Shown piece by piece: positions 44,360 to 52,880 of a stretch of DNA of 64,000 nucleotides. A program made the translations under genes and the position numbers. Each line of letters begins with the position of its first letter. Positions within the stretch are counted from its first letter, which is position 1. The notes below the pieces were generated by a model, which did not search any database, was not told where the DNA came from, and saw only the letters and a program-made list of their open reading frames with translations. Source of the DNA: Antarcticimicrobium luteum (lineage in GTDB: Bacteria > Pseudomonadota > Alphaproteobacteria > Rhodobacterales > Rhodobacteraceae); assembly GCF_004358185.1 (NCBI RefSeq), contig NZ_SMUV01000073.1, forward strand, positions 239,454 to 303,453, written 5' to 3'.

Positions 44360-44575
44360 TCAGGCCTCGTCGCTGGCCCCTCGCCGGATCTCGGCGCGAA
44401 AGGCCATCTCGTCCAGCCCGTATTCCTCGCAGGCTTCGATCACCGTGTGAAACGGCGCGATCGGGCAGCCCGGGCACAACATGCCACGGTCCAGAAAAAC
44501 CAGGGACACACGCGGCCAGTGAAAGAACAGGTCGGCCAGCGGCAGATCGGGATTGTCTATGTCGGGGCGTTTCAT
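44360..44575 (-). CDS. Small CPGC-motif protein (DUF1858-like)
   Basis: A 71-residue protein starting MKRPDIDNPDLPLADLFFHW, with CPGCPIAPFHTVIEACEEYG, the motif of DUF1858/hybrid-cluster-associated disulfide-type proteins. The start follows CAGGAGCC. It is divergent from norC and convergent with the NnrR-like gene. Its redox-type CxxC and place in the cluster suggest a role linked to NO or Fe-S chemistry; no function is established. Confidence 0.75.
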   Translation of the reverse strand: MKRPDIDNPDLPLADLFFHWPRVSLVFLDRGMLCPGCPIAPFHTVIEACEEYGLDEMAFRAEIRRGASDEA

Positions 44576-44625
44576 CGTTGGCTCCTGCATACCCTGCACT
44601 CTGCGCCGTCTTTTCGTTCCGGACT

Positions 44626-44639
44626 TTGTGATTCAACAA
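44626..44639. promoter_or_regulatory. FNR/NnrR-type box upstream of norC
   Basis: TTGTGATTCAACAA (TTG-N8-CAA), centred about 70 bp upstream of norC and 57 bp upstream of the divergent CPGC gene, in a position to activate the nor operon. Confidence 0.75.
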
Positions 44640-44701
44640 ATAGCGATCAGATCGGCGCGGCTATTCCGGGTCCAGTCACAACAAGACCGGAACCGGAGAG
44701 A

Positions 44702-45154
44702 ATGTCAGAAATATTGACGAAGTCGCGGGCCAGGAACGTGTTCTACGGAGGATCCATATTCTTCGTCGTCGTGTTCGGCGTCCTGACCGCGCAAAGCCAC
44801 AGCCACATAACCCAAACCGCCACGGCCGGCATGGAACTTACGGACGAGGTCCGGCTGGGCAAGCACGTCTGGGAGAAAAACTCCTGTATCAACTGCCATT
44901 CGCTGCACGGCGAAGGCGCCTATTTCGCCCCTGAGGTCGGCAACGTCATGACCCGCTGGGGCGTCATCGACGACCCGGAATCCGCCTACGAGATACTGGA
45001 CGGCTGGATGATGTCGCAACCCTCCGGGATCGAAGGCCGGCGCCAGATGCCTCACTTCGAGCTGACCGAGGAAGAAATGCGCGGCCTGGCCGAATTCCTG
45101 CGCTGGGCGGACCAGACCGACACACAGAACTGGCCCCCGAACGACGCGGGCTGA
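44702..45154 (+). CDS. norC: Nitric oxide reductase subunit C
   Basis: A 150-residue membrane-anchored c-type cytochrome. TM anchor at about 13-32 (NVFYGGSIFFVVVFGVLTA), haem site CINCHSLHGEGAYFAPEVGN, and the axial Met in GRRQMPHFEL. It delivers electrons from periplasmic donors to NorB. First gene of norCBQD, behind a TTG-N8-CAA box. Confidence 0.97.
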   Translation: MSEILTKSRARNVFYGGSIFFVVVFGVLTAQSHSHITQTATAGMELTDEVRLGKHVWEKNSCINCHSLHGEGAYFAPEVGNVMTRWGVIDDPESAYEILDGWMMSQPSGIEGRRQMPHFELTEEEMRGLAEFLRWADQTDTQNWPPNDAG

Positions 45155-45167
45155 GGAGGACCTACAG

Positions 45168-46511
45168 ATGAAATACCAATCGCAAAAAGTGGCCTACTGG
45201 TACTTCCTGGCCGCCATGGCGCTGTTCGGCGTTCAGGTGCTGGGCGGGCTGCTGGCCGGCTGGATCTACGTCTCGCCGAACTTCCTGGCCGAGATCCTGC
45301 CCTTCAACATCGTTCGCATGATCCACACGAACGCGCTGATCGTCTGGCTGCTTCTGGGCTTCTTCGGTGCGGCCTACTACCTGGTCCCCGAGGAATCCGA
45401 ACGCGAAATCTTCTCGGTCAAGCTTGCCTATGTCCAGCTTGTCATCCTTCTGGTGGGCACGCTGGGCGCGGTCGGATCCTATCTGGCCGGCATCCACGGC
45501 GGGCGCGAGTTCCTCGAACAGCCCCTCTGGGTCAAGTTCGGGATTCTGGTCGCCGCCGTGATCTTCCTCGTGAATATCTCGCTCACCGTCCTGGCGGGCA
45601 AGAAGACGGCGATCACCAACATCCTGCTGATGGGGCTCTGGCTGCTGTCGCTGCTGTGGATTTTTGCCTTCATCAACCCCGACAACCTCAGCCTGGACAA
45701 GATGTACTGGTGGTTCGTCGTCCACCTCTGGGTCGAAGCGACCTGGGAACTGGTGATGGCCGCGATCCTGGGCTACCTGATGCTCAAGCTGACGGGCGTG
45801 GACCGCGAAGTGGTCGAAAAATGGCTCTATGTCATCGTCGCCACGGCGCTTTTCTCGGGCATCCTCGGCACCGGCCACCACTTCTATTGGATCGGCACGC
45901 CCGGCTACTGGCAATGGATCGGATCCATCTTCTCGACGCTCGAAGTGATCCCATTCTTCGCGATGATGTCCTTTGCCTTCATCATGGTCTGGAAAGGCCG
46001 CAAGAACCATCCCAACAAGGCCGCTCTGCTGTGGTCTCTGGGGGCGTCCACCGTCGCGTTCTTCGGCGCCGGGGTCTGGGGCTTCCTGCACACGCTGCAC
46101 GGGGTGAACTTTTACACCCACGGCACGCAGATCACCGCCGCACACGGGCACCTGGCCTTTTATGGCGCCTACGTGGCCCTCAACCTGGCGATGTTCAGTT
46201 ACGCGATGCCGGTGCTGCGCCAGCGCGCACCCTATAACCAGGTGCTCAACATGACGTCCTTCTGGCTGATGACCGGCGGCATGTCGTTCATGACCTTCGT
46301 GCTGACCTTTGCCGGAACGATCCAGACGCACATGCAGCGGATCGTGGGCGAATACTACATGGTCGTTCAGGACCAGCTTGGCCTGTTCTACATGATGCGG
46401 TTCGGCGCAGGGGCCGCGGTGGTCCTGGGGGCGATCCTGTTCATCTACAGCCAGATCGTGGTGCGCCGCGAAATCGTGAAACCCGGCCCCGTGGCCGTTC
46501 CCGGAGAATAA
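45168..46511 (+). CDS. norB: Nitric oxide reductase subunit B
   Basis: A 447-residue haem-copper-oxidase-type protein with about 12 TM segments. Metal-site histidines are visible in MIHTNALIVWLLLG, VVHLWVEATWELVM, TGHHFYWIG and AAHGHLAFYGAY; the Glu of VEATWELVM is characteristic of NORs. It reduces two NO to N2O. It follows norC by 13 bp with site GAGGAGG. This is the short cytochrome c-dependent type. Confidence 0.98.
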   Translation: MKYQSQKVAYWYFLAAMALFGVQVLGGLLAGWIYVSPNFLAEILPFNIVRMIHTNALIVWLLLGFFGAAYYLVPEESEREIFSVKLAYVQLVILLVGTLGAVGSYLAGIHGGREFLEQPLWVKFGILVAAVIFLVNISLTVLAGKKTAITNILLMGLWLLSLLWIFAFINPDNLSLDKMYWWFVVHLWVEATWELVMAAILGYLMLKLTGVDREVVEKWLYVIVATALFSGILGTGHHFYWIGTPGYWQWIGSIFSTLEVIPFFAMMSFAFIMVWKGRKNHPNKAALLWSLGASTVAFFGAGVWGFLHTLHGVNFYTHGTQITAAHGHLAFYGAYVALNLAMFSYAMPVLRQRAPYNQVLNMTSFWLMTGGMSFMTFVLTFAGTIQTHMQRIVGEYYMVVQDQLGLFYMMRFGAGAAVVLGAILFIYSQIVVRREIVKPGPVAVPGE

Positions 46512-46514
46512 GCC

Positions 46515-47309
46515 ATGAAAGACGTCCACTCCCCCGACCTGCCGGTCTACACGCCTCAATCCGACGAGTGCGAGGTATTCGAGACCGCCCATGCCAACGG
46601 TTTGCCCCTTCTTCTGAAGGGGCCCACCGGCTGCGGCAAGACCCGCTTTGTCGAGCACATGGCCGCCCGTCTCGGCCGGCCGCTCTACACGGTGGCCTGC
46701 CACGACGATCTTTCGGCCGCCGACCTGATCGGACGCTACCTGCTCAAGGGCGGTGAAACCGTCTGGGTCGATGGCCCCCTGACCCGCGCAGTGCGCGAGG
46801 GCGGGATCTGCTATCTCGACGAGGTGGTGGAAGCCCGCAAGGACGTGACGGTGGTGCTTCACCCGCTGACCGATGACCGCCGCAGGCTGGTCATCGACCG
46901 CACCGGCGAGGACCTGCCTGCACCCGAGGGCTTCATGCTGGTGGCCAGCTACAACCCCGGCTACCAGAACATCCTCAAAAAGCTCAAACCGTCCACGCGG
47001 CAGCGCTTTTTGTCGATCGGCTTCGATTTCCCGCAGCCCGACACGGAAATCGGCATCGTCGCGGCGGAAAGCGGCCTGGATCGGGCCCGCGCCGGCGCGC
47101 TGGTGCGCCTGGCGGGCCATATCCGCACGCTGTCCGGCATGGATCTCGAAGAGGGCGTCTCGACCCGCCTTCTGATCTATGCGGCCTCGCTCATCGCCGG
47201 CGGCATGAAGGTCGAGCGCGCCCTCGAGGCGGCGGTCATCGAGCCGCTCTCGGACGAAGCGGACGTGCAGCAGGCCCTGCGCGACCTCGCTGCCAGCGTC
47301 TACGGGTAA
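46515..47309 (+). CDS. norQ: NorQ, MoxR-type AAA+ ATPase for NOR assembly
   Basis: A 264-residue AAA+ protein: Walker A GPTGCGKTRF (about 34-43), Walker B GGICYLDEVVEARKD, sensor 1 FMLVASYNPGYQN. With NorD it is needed to insert the non-haem iron into NorB. Three bp separate it from norB. Confidence 0.95.
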   Translation: MKDVHSPDLPVYTPQSDECEVFETAHANGLPLLLKGPTGCGKTRFVEHMAARLGRPLYTVACHDDLSAADLIGRYLLKGGETVWVDGPLTRAVREGGICYLDEVVEARKDVTVVLHPLTDDRRRLVIDRTGEDLPAPEGFMLVASYNPGYQNILKKLKPSTRQRFLSIGFDFPQPDTEIGIVAAESGLDRARAGALVRLAGHIRTLSGMDLEEGVSTRLLIYAASLIAGGMKVERALEAAVIEPLSDEADVQQALRDLAASVYG

Positions 47310-47314
47310 CCGCC

Positions 47315-49198
47315 ATGATCAGCGCCCTTGACCTTCTGGAACCCGAAGAAGCTGTCGGCACGATCTGGCACGACATGGCCAGCCGGCTCGGGCGCGACGC
47401 GCCCGGCGCCGAGTCCGGCGCCGCCGTGGCGCTCGAGACGGTCCGCCCGAGTGTCGCGGCACTGTTCCGCGCGCTCGGCGGGCCGGACGGGGTGGAGATC
47501 GTCACCGCCCCGCCGTCGCCCTCCGGCCACCGCCTGAAACGCCTGCGCCGTCTCGGCACGGTCCAGGAGGTGCAGTACGTCACCGACTATGACGGCGAGC
47601 GCCTGCGCCTGCCGCCCCGGATGGACAGCTTCCCGACCGAGGCGCTGAACCGCCAGGCCTATCTCTGGCTGGCCGCGCTGGCCGCCTCGGTCACCCTGCC
47701 GGACCCGTCGCCCGACCCGCTGATGCGCGACCGGGCCGAGATCGCGGCGCTTTCCGCCGCATCCGACGCGGCCTTCGCCGTCTGCCCGGGCCTGCGCCAC
47801 CCCTACCAGGCGATGTGCCGCCACATCGTCGCGACCCGCCGCCGCCCGGGGCTGCCGCGCTGCGAGGCCGGGGTCGAACGCATGATCCTCGACCAGCTTT
47901 GCGGCAGGTCTACGGACGACGAATGTCTGGATTGCCCGGCTCCGCGCGGCTACCGCAGCTATGCGCCGGTCCCGATCTGGCTTCGGCTGCGTGACCGCGC
48001 CGCGGGGGCCGGTGCCGCCGCCGACCCGGCCGAGGCGCCATCCGAAACGCTGAGCCTGCCGATGCGAAAGGAAGGCCGGCGCGAAGCCCGCGAGCAGGCC
48101 GACCGCCGCGACAGTTTCATCGTCCACCGCTTCGAGGCGATCCTCTCCTGGGCGGAAAGCCTCAACATCAACCGCATGGTCGACGACGACGACCAGGACA
48201 ACGCCGCCAAGGCCGCCGAGGACCAGGATCACATCACGCTCAGCGAACATGCACGCCGCGCGGCCACCCGCCTGCGCGTGTCGCTCGACCTGTCGCCGCA
48301 GGACGCCGAGCACGAACGCCTGGCCGGCAAGCACACCTATCCCGAATGGAACCGCCGCAGCGCAAGCTACATGCCCGACCATGTGCGCGTTCTCGAAGCG
48401 CCGGCCCAGCCGTCCGACAGCTACCACCCCGATCCCCGCCTGGTCGCGCGGGTGCGCCAGCAATTCGCCCCGCTTCACCCGCGCCGCGTGATGCTGCCGC
48501 GCCAGCTCGACGGGGACGAGATCGATCTCGATGCCCTGGTCGCGCGCGAGGTGGATCTCGGGATGGGCCACGAAGGATCGGACCGCGTCTGGCAGGCCAG
48601 CCGCCCCATGGCGCGCGACCTGTCCGTCGCCCTGCTGATGGACTGCTCCCGCTCGACCGAGGCGGTCGTGGGCGACCGGCCGGTGATCGACACGGCGAAG
48701 GATGCCGTCTCGGCGCTGGCCGCCGGGATCGACACCGCCGGCGACAGGCTGGGCATCTGGGGGTTCTCCTCGCTCCGCCGCGACCGCGTTTTCCTTCACC
48801 ATTGCAAAGGCTTCGACGAGCCGATGTCGGCCGGGGCCACGGCACGTATCGGCGGCCTGCGTCCCGGGCATTACACCCGCCTCGGCGCCGCCATCCGGCA
48901 TGGCACCGCGCAGCTTTCCGACGAAGGCGCCACGCGGCGGCTTCTGCTGGTCCTGACGGACGGCAAGCCGAACGACCTCGACCACTACGAAGGCCAGCAC
49001 GGGATCGAGGACAGCCGCATGGCCGTCCGCGAGGCCCGCGCACAGGGCCATGCCGTGCACGGCATCATCGTCGACGCGGACGGGCAGGACTGGTTCGCGC
49101 GTATCTTCGGACGCGGGGGGTTCACGCTCCTGCCTGATCCAGCGCGCCTGCCACAGGCCTTGCCCGAAATCTATCAATCCCTGACACTGGAGACCTAA
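47315..49198 (+). CDS. norD: NorD, VWA-domain partner of NorQ
   Basis: A 627-residue protein with a C-terminal von Willebrand A domain. The MIDAS motif DCSRS is in VALLMDCSRSTEAVVGDRPV, followed by the Thr/Asp elements (LTDGKPNDLDHYEG). The N-terminal two-thirds is helical, with an acidic linker (DDDDQDNAAKAAEDQD). NorD and NorQ act together in NOR maturation. It starts 5 bp after norQ. Confidence 0.95.
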   Translation: MISALDLLEPEEAVGTIWHDMASRLGRDAPGAESGAAVALETVRPSVAALFRALGGPDGVEIVTAPPSPSGHRLKRLRRLGTVQEVQYVTDYDGERLRLPPRMDSFPTEALNRQAYLWLAALAASVTLPDPSPDPLMRDRAEIAALSAASDAAFAVCPGLRHPYQAMCRHIVATRRRPGLPRCEAGVERMILDQLCGRSTDDECLDCPAPRGYRSYAPVPIWLRLRDRAAGAGAAADPAEAPSETLSLPMRKEGRREAREQADRRDSFIVHRFEAILSWAESLNINRMVDDDDQDNAAKAAEDQDHITLSEHARRAATRLRVSLDLSPQDAEHERLAGKHTYPEWNRRSASYMPDHVRVLEAPAQPSDSYHPDPRLVARVRQQFAPLHPRRVMLPRQLDGDEIDLDALVAREVDLGMGHEGSDRVWQASRPMARDLSVALLMDCSRSTEAVVGDRPVIDTAKDAVSALAAGIDTAGDRLGIWGFSSLRRDRVFLHHCKGFDEPMSAGATARIGGLRPGHYTRLGAAIRHGTAQLSDEGATRRLLLVLTDGKPNDLDHYEGQHGIEDSRMAVREARAQGHAVHGIIVDADGQDWFARIFGRGGFTLLPDPARLPQALPEIYQSLTLET

Positions 49199-49199
49199 C

Positions 49200-49364
49200 A
49201 TGCGCTACCTGATTCCCCTTTTACTCAGCGCCGGACCCGCCCTCGCGTTCGAGCGTCCGATCCCGCAACCCCAGACCGAAGCGGCCGAGTTCTGGTTCCT
49301 GATCGCCTCGCTGATGCTCGTCACCGCGCTGTTTGCGGTACATTGGATGGTGAACCGCCGATGA
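49200..49364 (+). CDS. Small single-TM protein in the nor operon
   Basis: A 54-residue protein: a signal-like N-terminus (MRYLIPLLLSAGPALAFERP), a Pro/Gln-rich linker (IPQPQTEAAE), and one TM helix (FWFLIASLMLVTALFAVHWM). ATG is 1 bp after the norD stop, and its stop overlaps the next gene as ATGA. That coupling argues for a real gene. It may correspond in place to NorE/NorF-type accessory genes but is far shorter than NorE. Confidence 0.7.
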   Translation: MRYLIPLLLSAGPALAFERPIPQPQTEAAEFWFLIASLMLVTALFAVHWMVNRR

Positions 49365-49576
49365 CACCGTCCTGGAAACTCGTGGCGGGGCTTTATCCGT
49401 TTGGCGCGGGTGCGGTGGCCGTGAACCTGTTCTTCGCCTCGCTGATCGGCTCCTGGCTGGGCTGGCCCGTCATGACGCCATGGCAGGCGGCCGCTTGGGG
49501 CGTACCGCTTGGCCTGCCCGCCGCCTGGGCCTTCGCGCGCCATATCGCGAAGCTGATGCACGAGGCCGATCCGTGA
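49361..49576 (+). CDS. Small two-TM membrane protein in the nor operon (NorF position)
   Basis: A 71-residue protein, MTPSWKLVAGLYPFGAGAVA, with two hydrophobic segments and a Trp-rich turn (IGSWLGWPVM). ATGA overlap at both ends ties it to its neighbours. Size and place are like NorF, but I cannot assert homology by eye. Confidence 0.65.
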   Translation: MTPSWKLVAGLYPFGAGAVAVNLFFASLIGSWLGWPVMTPWQAAAWGVPLGLPAAWAFARHIAKLMHEADP

Positions 49577-50256
49577 ACGGATGGCTGGAATTCACCCTGG
49601 CCATGGCGGCGTTTGCCGGAAGCCATTTCGTGCCCCGGCTCCGGGATCTGCGCGGGCGCCTGATCGCCCTTGTCGGACGCCGCACCTACTTCAGCGTCTA
49701 CGGCCTTGTGTCGCTGGCGATCCTCGCCTGGATCATCGCGGCCGCGGGGCGCGCGCCCTTCGTCATGCTCTGGCCGCAAGAGCCGTGGATGCGTTGGGTG
49801 CCGAACCTCGTCATGCCGCTTGCACTGGTGCTTGCCGCCGCCGGGTTCGGGATTCGCCAGCCGCATACCGTCGGCGCAAAGCGCGGCGCCACGTTCGATC
49901 CCGGCAATCCCGGCCTGGCCGCCGTCACGCGGCACCCCCTGCTTCTGGCCCTGGCCCTCTGGGCGGGGGCGCATGTGCTGCCCAATGGCGATCTTGCGCA
50001 TGTGATCCTGTTCGGCGGCTTCGCCGCCCTGTCGCTTGCCGCGATCCCGTTGTTCGACGCGCGGGCGCGCCGTCTCGAAGGCCCGGACTTCTTCGGGCAA
50101 TCCGCGATACTGTCGCTCCGCCCGCTCGGGTGCGCGGCGTGGTGGCGGGCAAACCGGCGCGCGCTGGCGTTGCGCGCCGCCGTCGGGCTCGTCCTGTGGG
50201 CCGGGCTGCTGCACGCGCATGCCATGTTGTTCGGCGTTTCGCCGCTTCCGGTGTGA
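49573..50256 (+). CDS. nnrU: NnrU family membrane protein
   Basis: A 227-residue protein with a GTG start overlapping the preceding stop (GTGA). About six TM segments. NnrU features: FAGSHFVPRLRDLRGRLIA, RTYFSVYGLVSLAILAW and VTRHPLLLALALWAGAHVLP. NnrU is tied to nitrite/NO reductase expression in denitrifiers and is related to isoprenylcysteine-methyltransferase-like proteins; its mechanism is unresolved. Confidence 0.9.
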   Translation: MNGWLEFTLAMAAFAGSHFVPRLRDLRGRLIALVGRRTYFSVYGLVSLAILAWIIAAAGRAPFVMLWPQEPWMRWVPNLVMPLALVLAAAGFGIRQPHTVGAKRGATFDPGNPGLAAVTRHPLLLALALWAGAHVLPNGDLAHVILFGGFAALSLAAIPLFDARARRLEGPDFFGQSAILSLRPLGCAAWWRANRRALALRAAVGLVLWAGLLHAHAMLFGVSPLPV

Positions 50257-50259
50257 ACC

Positions 50260-50273
50260 TTGCGCAGGCGCAA
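50260..50273. promoter_or_regulatory. FNR/NnrR-type box upstream of hemN-like gene
   Basis: TTGCGCAGGCGCAA, a near-perfect palindrome of the TTGCG-N4-CGCAA type, centred 41.5 bp upstream of the hemN ATG. That is the classic activator distance from a transcription start, so the transcript could begin at or very near the start codon. Confidence 0.8.
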
Positions 50274-50307
50274 AGTCTGCGCGGCCGGAATCCGGCATTC
50301 GGGAGCC

Positions 50308-51663
50308 ATGACACAGATGCAACGCCTCGAATCCCTCGGCCTCTTCGATGCCCGGGTGCCCCGCTACACCTCGTATCCCACCGCGCCGGTTTTCAGCACG
50401 GACACCGGAAGCCCGTTCCAGACCGAGCAACTATCGAACCTCGATCCGGCACAGCCGGTCTCGGTCTACGTGCACATCCCGTTCTGCGAGCGGCTCTGCT
50501 GGTTCTGCGCGTGCCGCACACAGGGTACGAAAACCCTCAGCCCGGTGGAAAGCTACCTTGAAACCCTCGAAGCCGAACTCGCCCTGATCCGATCCATCCT
50601 GCCCCGCGGGCTGCGTATGGGACGGCTGCACTGGGGCGGCGGCACGCCCACGATCCTGCCCCCGCAGATGATCCACCGTCTGGCCCAAGCGGTGAAATCC
50701 GTCATTCCGCCAAGCGAGGATTGGGAATTCTCGGTCGAGATCGATCCGACGATGGTGGACCGCGACAAGATCGCCGCCCTAGCCGCCGAGGGCATGAACC
50801 GAGCGTCCATCGGAATCCAGGATTTCGACCCGCTGGTGCAGGCCTCGATCGGGCGCATACAGCCCTTCGACGTGACACGGGATTGCGTGAACGACCTGCG
50901 CGAGGCCGGCGTAAACTCTCTCAATACCGATCTCGTCTACGGGCTGCCCCACCAGACCGAGGCGCGCCTGATCGACACGGTCGACAAGGTGCGCATCCTC
51001 GCCCCCGACCGGATCGCCCTGTTCGGTTACGCCCACGTGCCCTGGATGTCCAAGCGTCAGAAGCTGATCGACGAAACGGCTCTGCCAGACGAACGCGCCC
51101 GCTACCGCCTGGCCGAAACCGCGGCGAGCCTCTTTTCCGAGTCCGGGTTCACCCCCATCGGGATCGACCATTTCGCCCGCCCTGCGGACGAACTGTGCCA
51201 AGCGGCCTGGTCCGGCCGCCTGCGGCGCAACTTCCAGGGCTATACCGCCGACCATTGCCCGGTGCTGATCGGCCTCGGCGCGTCGTCGATTTCACGCCTG
51301 CCGGGCGGTTATGTCCAGAACGCTCCGGCCACGGCGGCCTATACGCAACGCATTGACGCTGGCAAGCTTGCGGGATCGCGCGGGCATGTCTTTTCACCAG
51401 AAGACCTGCTGCGCGCCCGCGCGATCGAGATGCTGATGTGCGACATGACGCTGAACATTCCGGCGCTCGAGGCAGAGTTCGGCCCGCCCGCGGCGGGTCT
51501 TGCCCCGATACACCGTCAGATCGCCAACCGGTTCGGTGCTTTCGTTGACCTCGGCGACAACGCCTTGTCGATACGTCGGTCCGGACGGCCGCTGACCCGG
51601 ATCATCGCCAGCGCCTATGATGCCTATTCTGAAGCTGGCGCGCACTACAGTCAGGCTAGCTAG
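50308..51663 (+). CDS. hemN: Oxygen-independent coproporphyrinogen III oxidase (HemN type)
   Basis: A 451-residue radical-SAM enzyme. The 4Fe-4S motif is CERLCWFCAC (C-x3-C-x2-C), about residues 63-72. It is followed by WGGGTPTILPP, EIDPTMVDRDKI, NLRAINRASIG-like text (MNRASIGIQDFD) and the HemN C-terminal domain. It decarboxylates coproporphyrinogen III to protoporphyrinogen without oxygen, supplying haem for anaerobic growth. It has its own FNR/NnrR-type box, fitting induction with the nor genes. Confidence 0.93.
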   Translation: MTQMQRLESLGLFDARVPRYTSYPTAPVFSTDTGSPFQTEQLSNLDPAQPVSVYVHIPFCERLCWFCACRTQGTKTLSPVESYLETLEAELALIRSILPRGLRMGRLHWGGGTPTILPPQMIHRLAQAVKSVIPPSEDWEFSVEIDPTMVDRDKIAALAAEGMNRASIGIQDFDPLVQASIGRIQPFDVTRDCVNDLREAGVNSLNTDLVYGLPHQTEARLIDTVDKVRILAPDRIALFGYAHVPWMSKRQKLIDETALPDERARYRLAETAASLFSESGFTPIGIDHFARPADELCQAAWSGRLRRNFQGYTADHCPVLIGLGASSISRLPGGYVQNAPATAAYTQRIDAGKLAGSRGHVFSPEDLLRARAIEMLMCDMTLNIPALEAEFGPPAAGLAPIHRQIANRFGAFVDLGDNALSIRRSGRPLTRIIASAYDAYSEAGAHYSQAS

Positions 51664-51856
51664 GGTCCCCAACGGTATTTATGTCCGCAATCGCACTCGC
51701 CGCAACCGTCATCTATTGGCTATGAGTCCTGACCCTTAAAGCGGCCCAAGCGGGAGGCTTGGGACATGCCCACAAAACCCGCGCGGCACGTTTTCCGCTT
51801 TGCTTGCCGTTGGTGCGGGGAATATCGTCTGCGAGGATCTTGGCAGCAGGAATGAC

Positions 51857-52759
51857 ATGGCCTTCACGCTCAAACAGCTTCGATACTTCATGGCTGTGGC
51901 CGAGGTCGGAACCGTCTCCGGTGCGGCGCAGGCGTTGGCAATCTCGCAATCTGCGGTGACCGAAGCCATCCGGGAGTTGGAAATCGATCTGGGGGTGTCG
52001 CTGTTTGATCGCCATCCGCGTGGCCTCGATATCACGCAGAAAGGCCATCAATTCCTGCGCCATGCGACGGGGATTCTCGCGGGGGTTTCGGATGCGCGCC
52101 AAGCCCTCTCGCAAGAAGGTGAAACCCTGAGCGGAACCCTTCATGTCGGCGTCACATCCCTTGTGGCGGGGTATGTGCTCTCGGATATTCTTGCGCGTTT
52201 CCGGCGCGCCAACCCCAAAGTCGAGGTCACCGCGGTCGAGGACAGCGGCGATTACCTCGAACATCTTTTGATCGGTGGCGAGTTGGATGTGGCCGTCATG
52301 GTCACGAGCAATATGCGCGATCGCATGGCGCTTCACTCCGAGATCATCGACACCTCACCCTATCAACTTTGGCTGCCAAATGGGCATGAGTTGGCGACAC
52401 GACCCTCGGTCTCGATCGAGGATTTGTCAGACGAGCCAATGATCATGCTGCGCATCGACGAGATTGAACTCGCGACGCGAAAACTGCTTTCGGCCTTTGG
52501 CGCGCGCCCGAGGGTTGCCTTTCGCACGCGCTCGGTGGAGGCGGTGCGGTCCTTGGTGGCCACGGGTGCGGGAGTCGCGCTGTTGCCAGAGATCGTTTAC
52601 CGCCGGTGGTCCCTTGAAGGCGACCGGATCGTGTCGCGTGATGTGTCGGGAAGCCTACCAGTTGTGCAGGTTGGGACCGTCTGGCGTAAAGGGGCGCCTT
52701 TACCGCGTGTCGCGCGTGAATTTGTTTTGGCCGCACAAGCCCATAAAAGCACAAAGTAA
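51857..52759 (+). CDS. LysR family regulator of the polyamine operon
   Basis: A 300-residue LysR protein: N-terminal HTH (MAFTLKQLRYFMAVAEVGTV, SQSAVTEAIRELEIDLGVSL) and a C-terminal substrate-binding fold. It is transcribed in the same direction as the binding-protein/ABC/aldehyde dehydrogenase genes, with a 7-10-7 inverted repeat in the gap downstream. That placement suggests it controls polyamine uptake and oxidation; the inducer is unknown. Confidence 0.9.
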   Translation: MAFTLKQLRYFMAVAEVGTVSGAAQALAISQSAVTEAIRELEIDLGVSLFDRHPRGLDITQKGHQFLRHATGILAGVSDARQALSQEGETLSGTLHVGVTSLVAGYVLSDILARFRRANPKVEVTAVEDSGDYLEHLLIGGELDVAVMVTSNMRDRMALHSEIIDTSPYQLWLPNGHELATRPSVSIEDLSDEPMIMLRIDEIELATRKLLSAFGARPRVAFRTRSVEAVRSLVATGAGVALLPEIVYRRWSLEGDRIVSRDVSGSLPVVQVGTVWRKGAPLPRVAREFVLAAQAHKSTK

Positions 52760-52806
52760 TTTTACGGTATTTGTTTTTCCGATACCAAGAACCTGAGAAT
52801 TGAATT

Positions 52807-52830
52807 TGTGAAACCCGCTTGTTTTTCACA
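52807..52830. promoter_or_regulatory. Inverted repeat TGTGAAA-10-TTTCACA before the polyamine operon
   Basis: Perfect 7-bp arms, with total size and position suited to a LysR-type or other dimeric regulator, 51 bp upstream of the binding-protein gene. Confidence 0.5.
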
Positions 52831-52880
52831 GCCTATAGCCAAGGGAGAGAGGTCTCCCATCGCAATAGGGGAAAACAAAC

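Noticed and set aside
45162..49201. Very long open frames antisense to norB/norQ and norD
   Set aside because: They mirror real genes with clear motifs, have no family features or ribosome sites, and arise from third-position GC bias.
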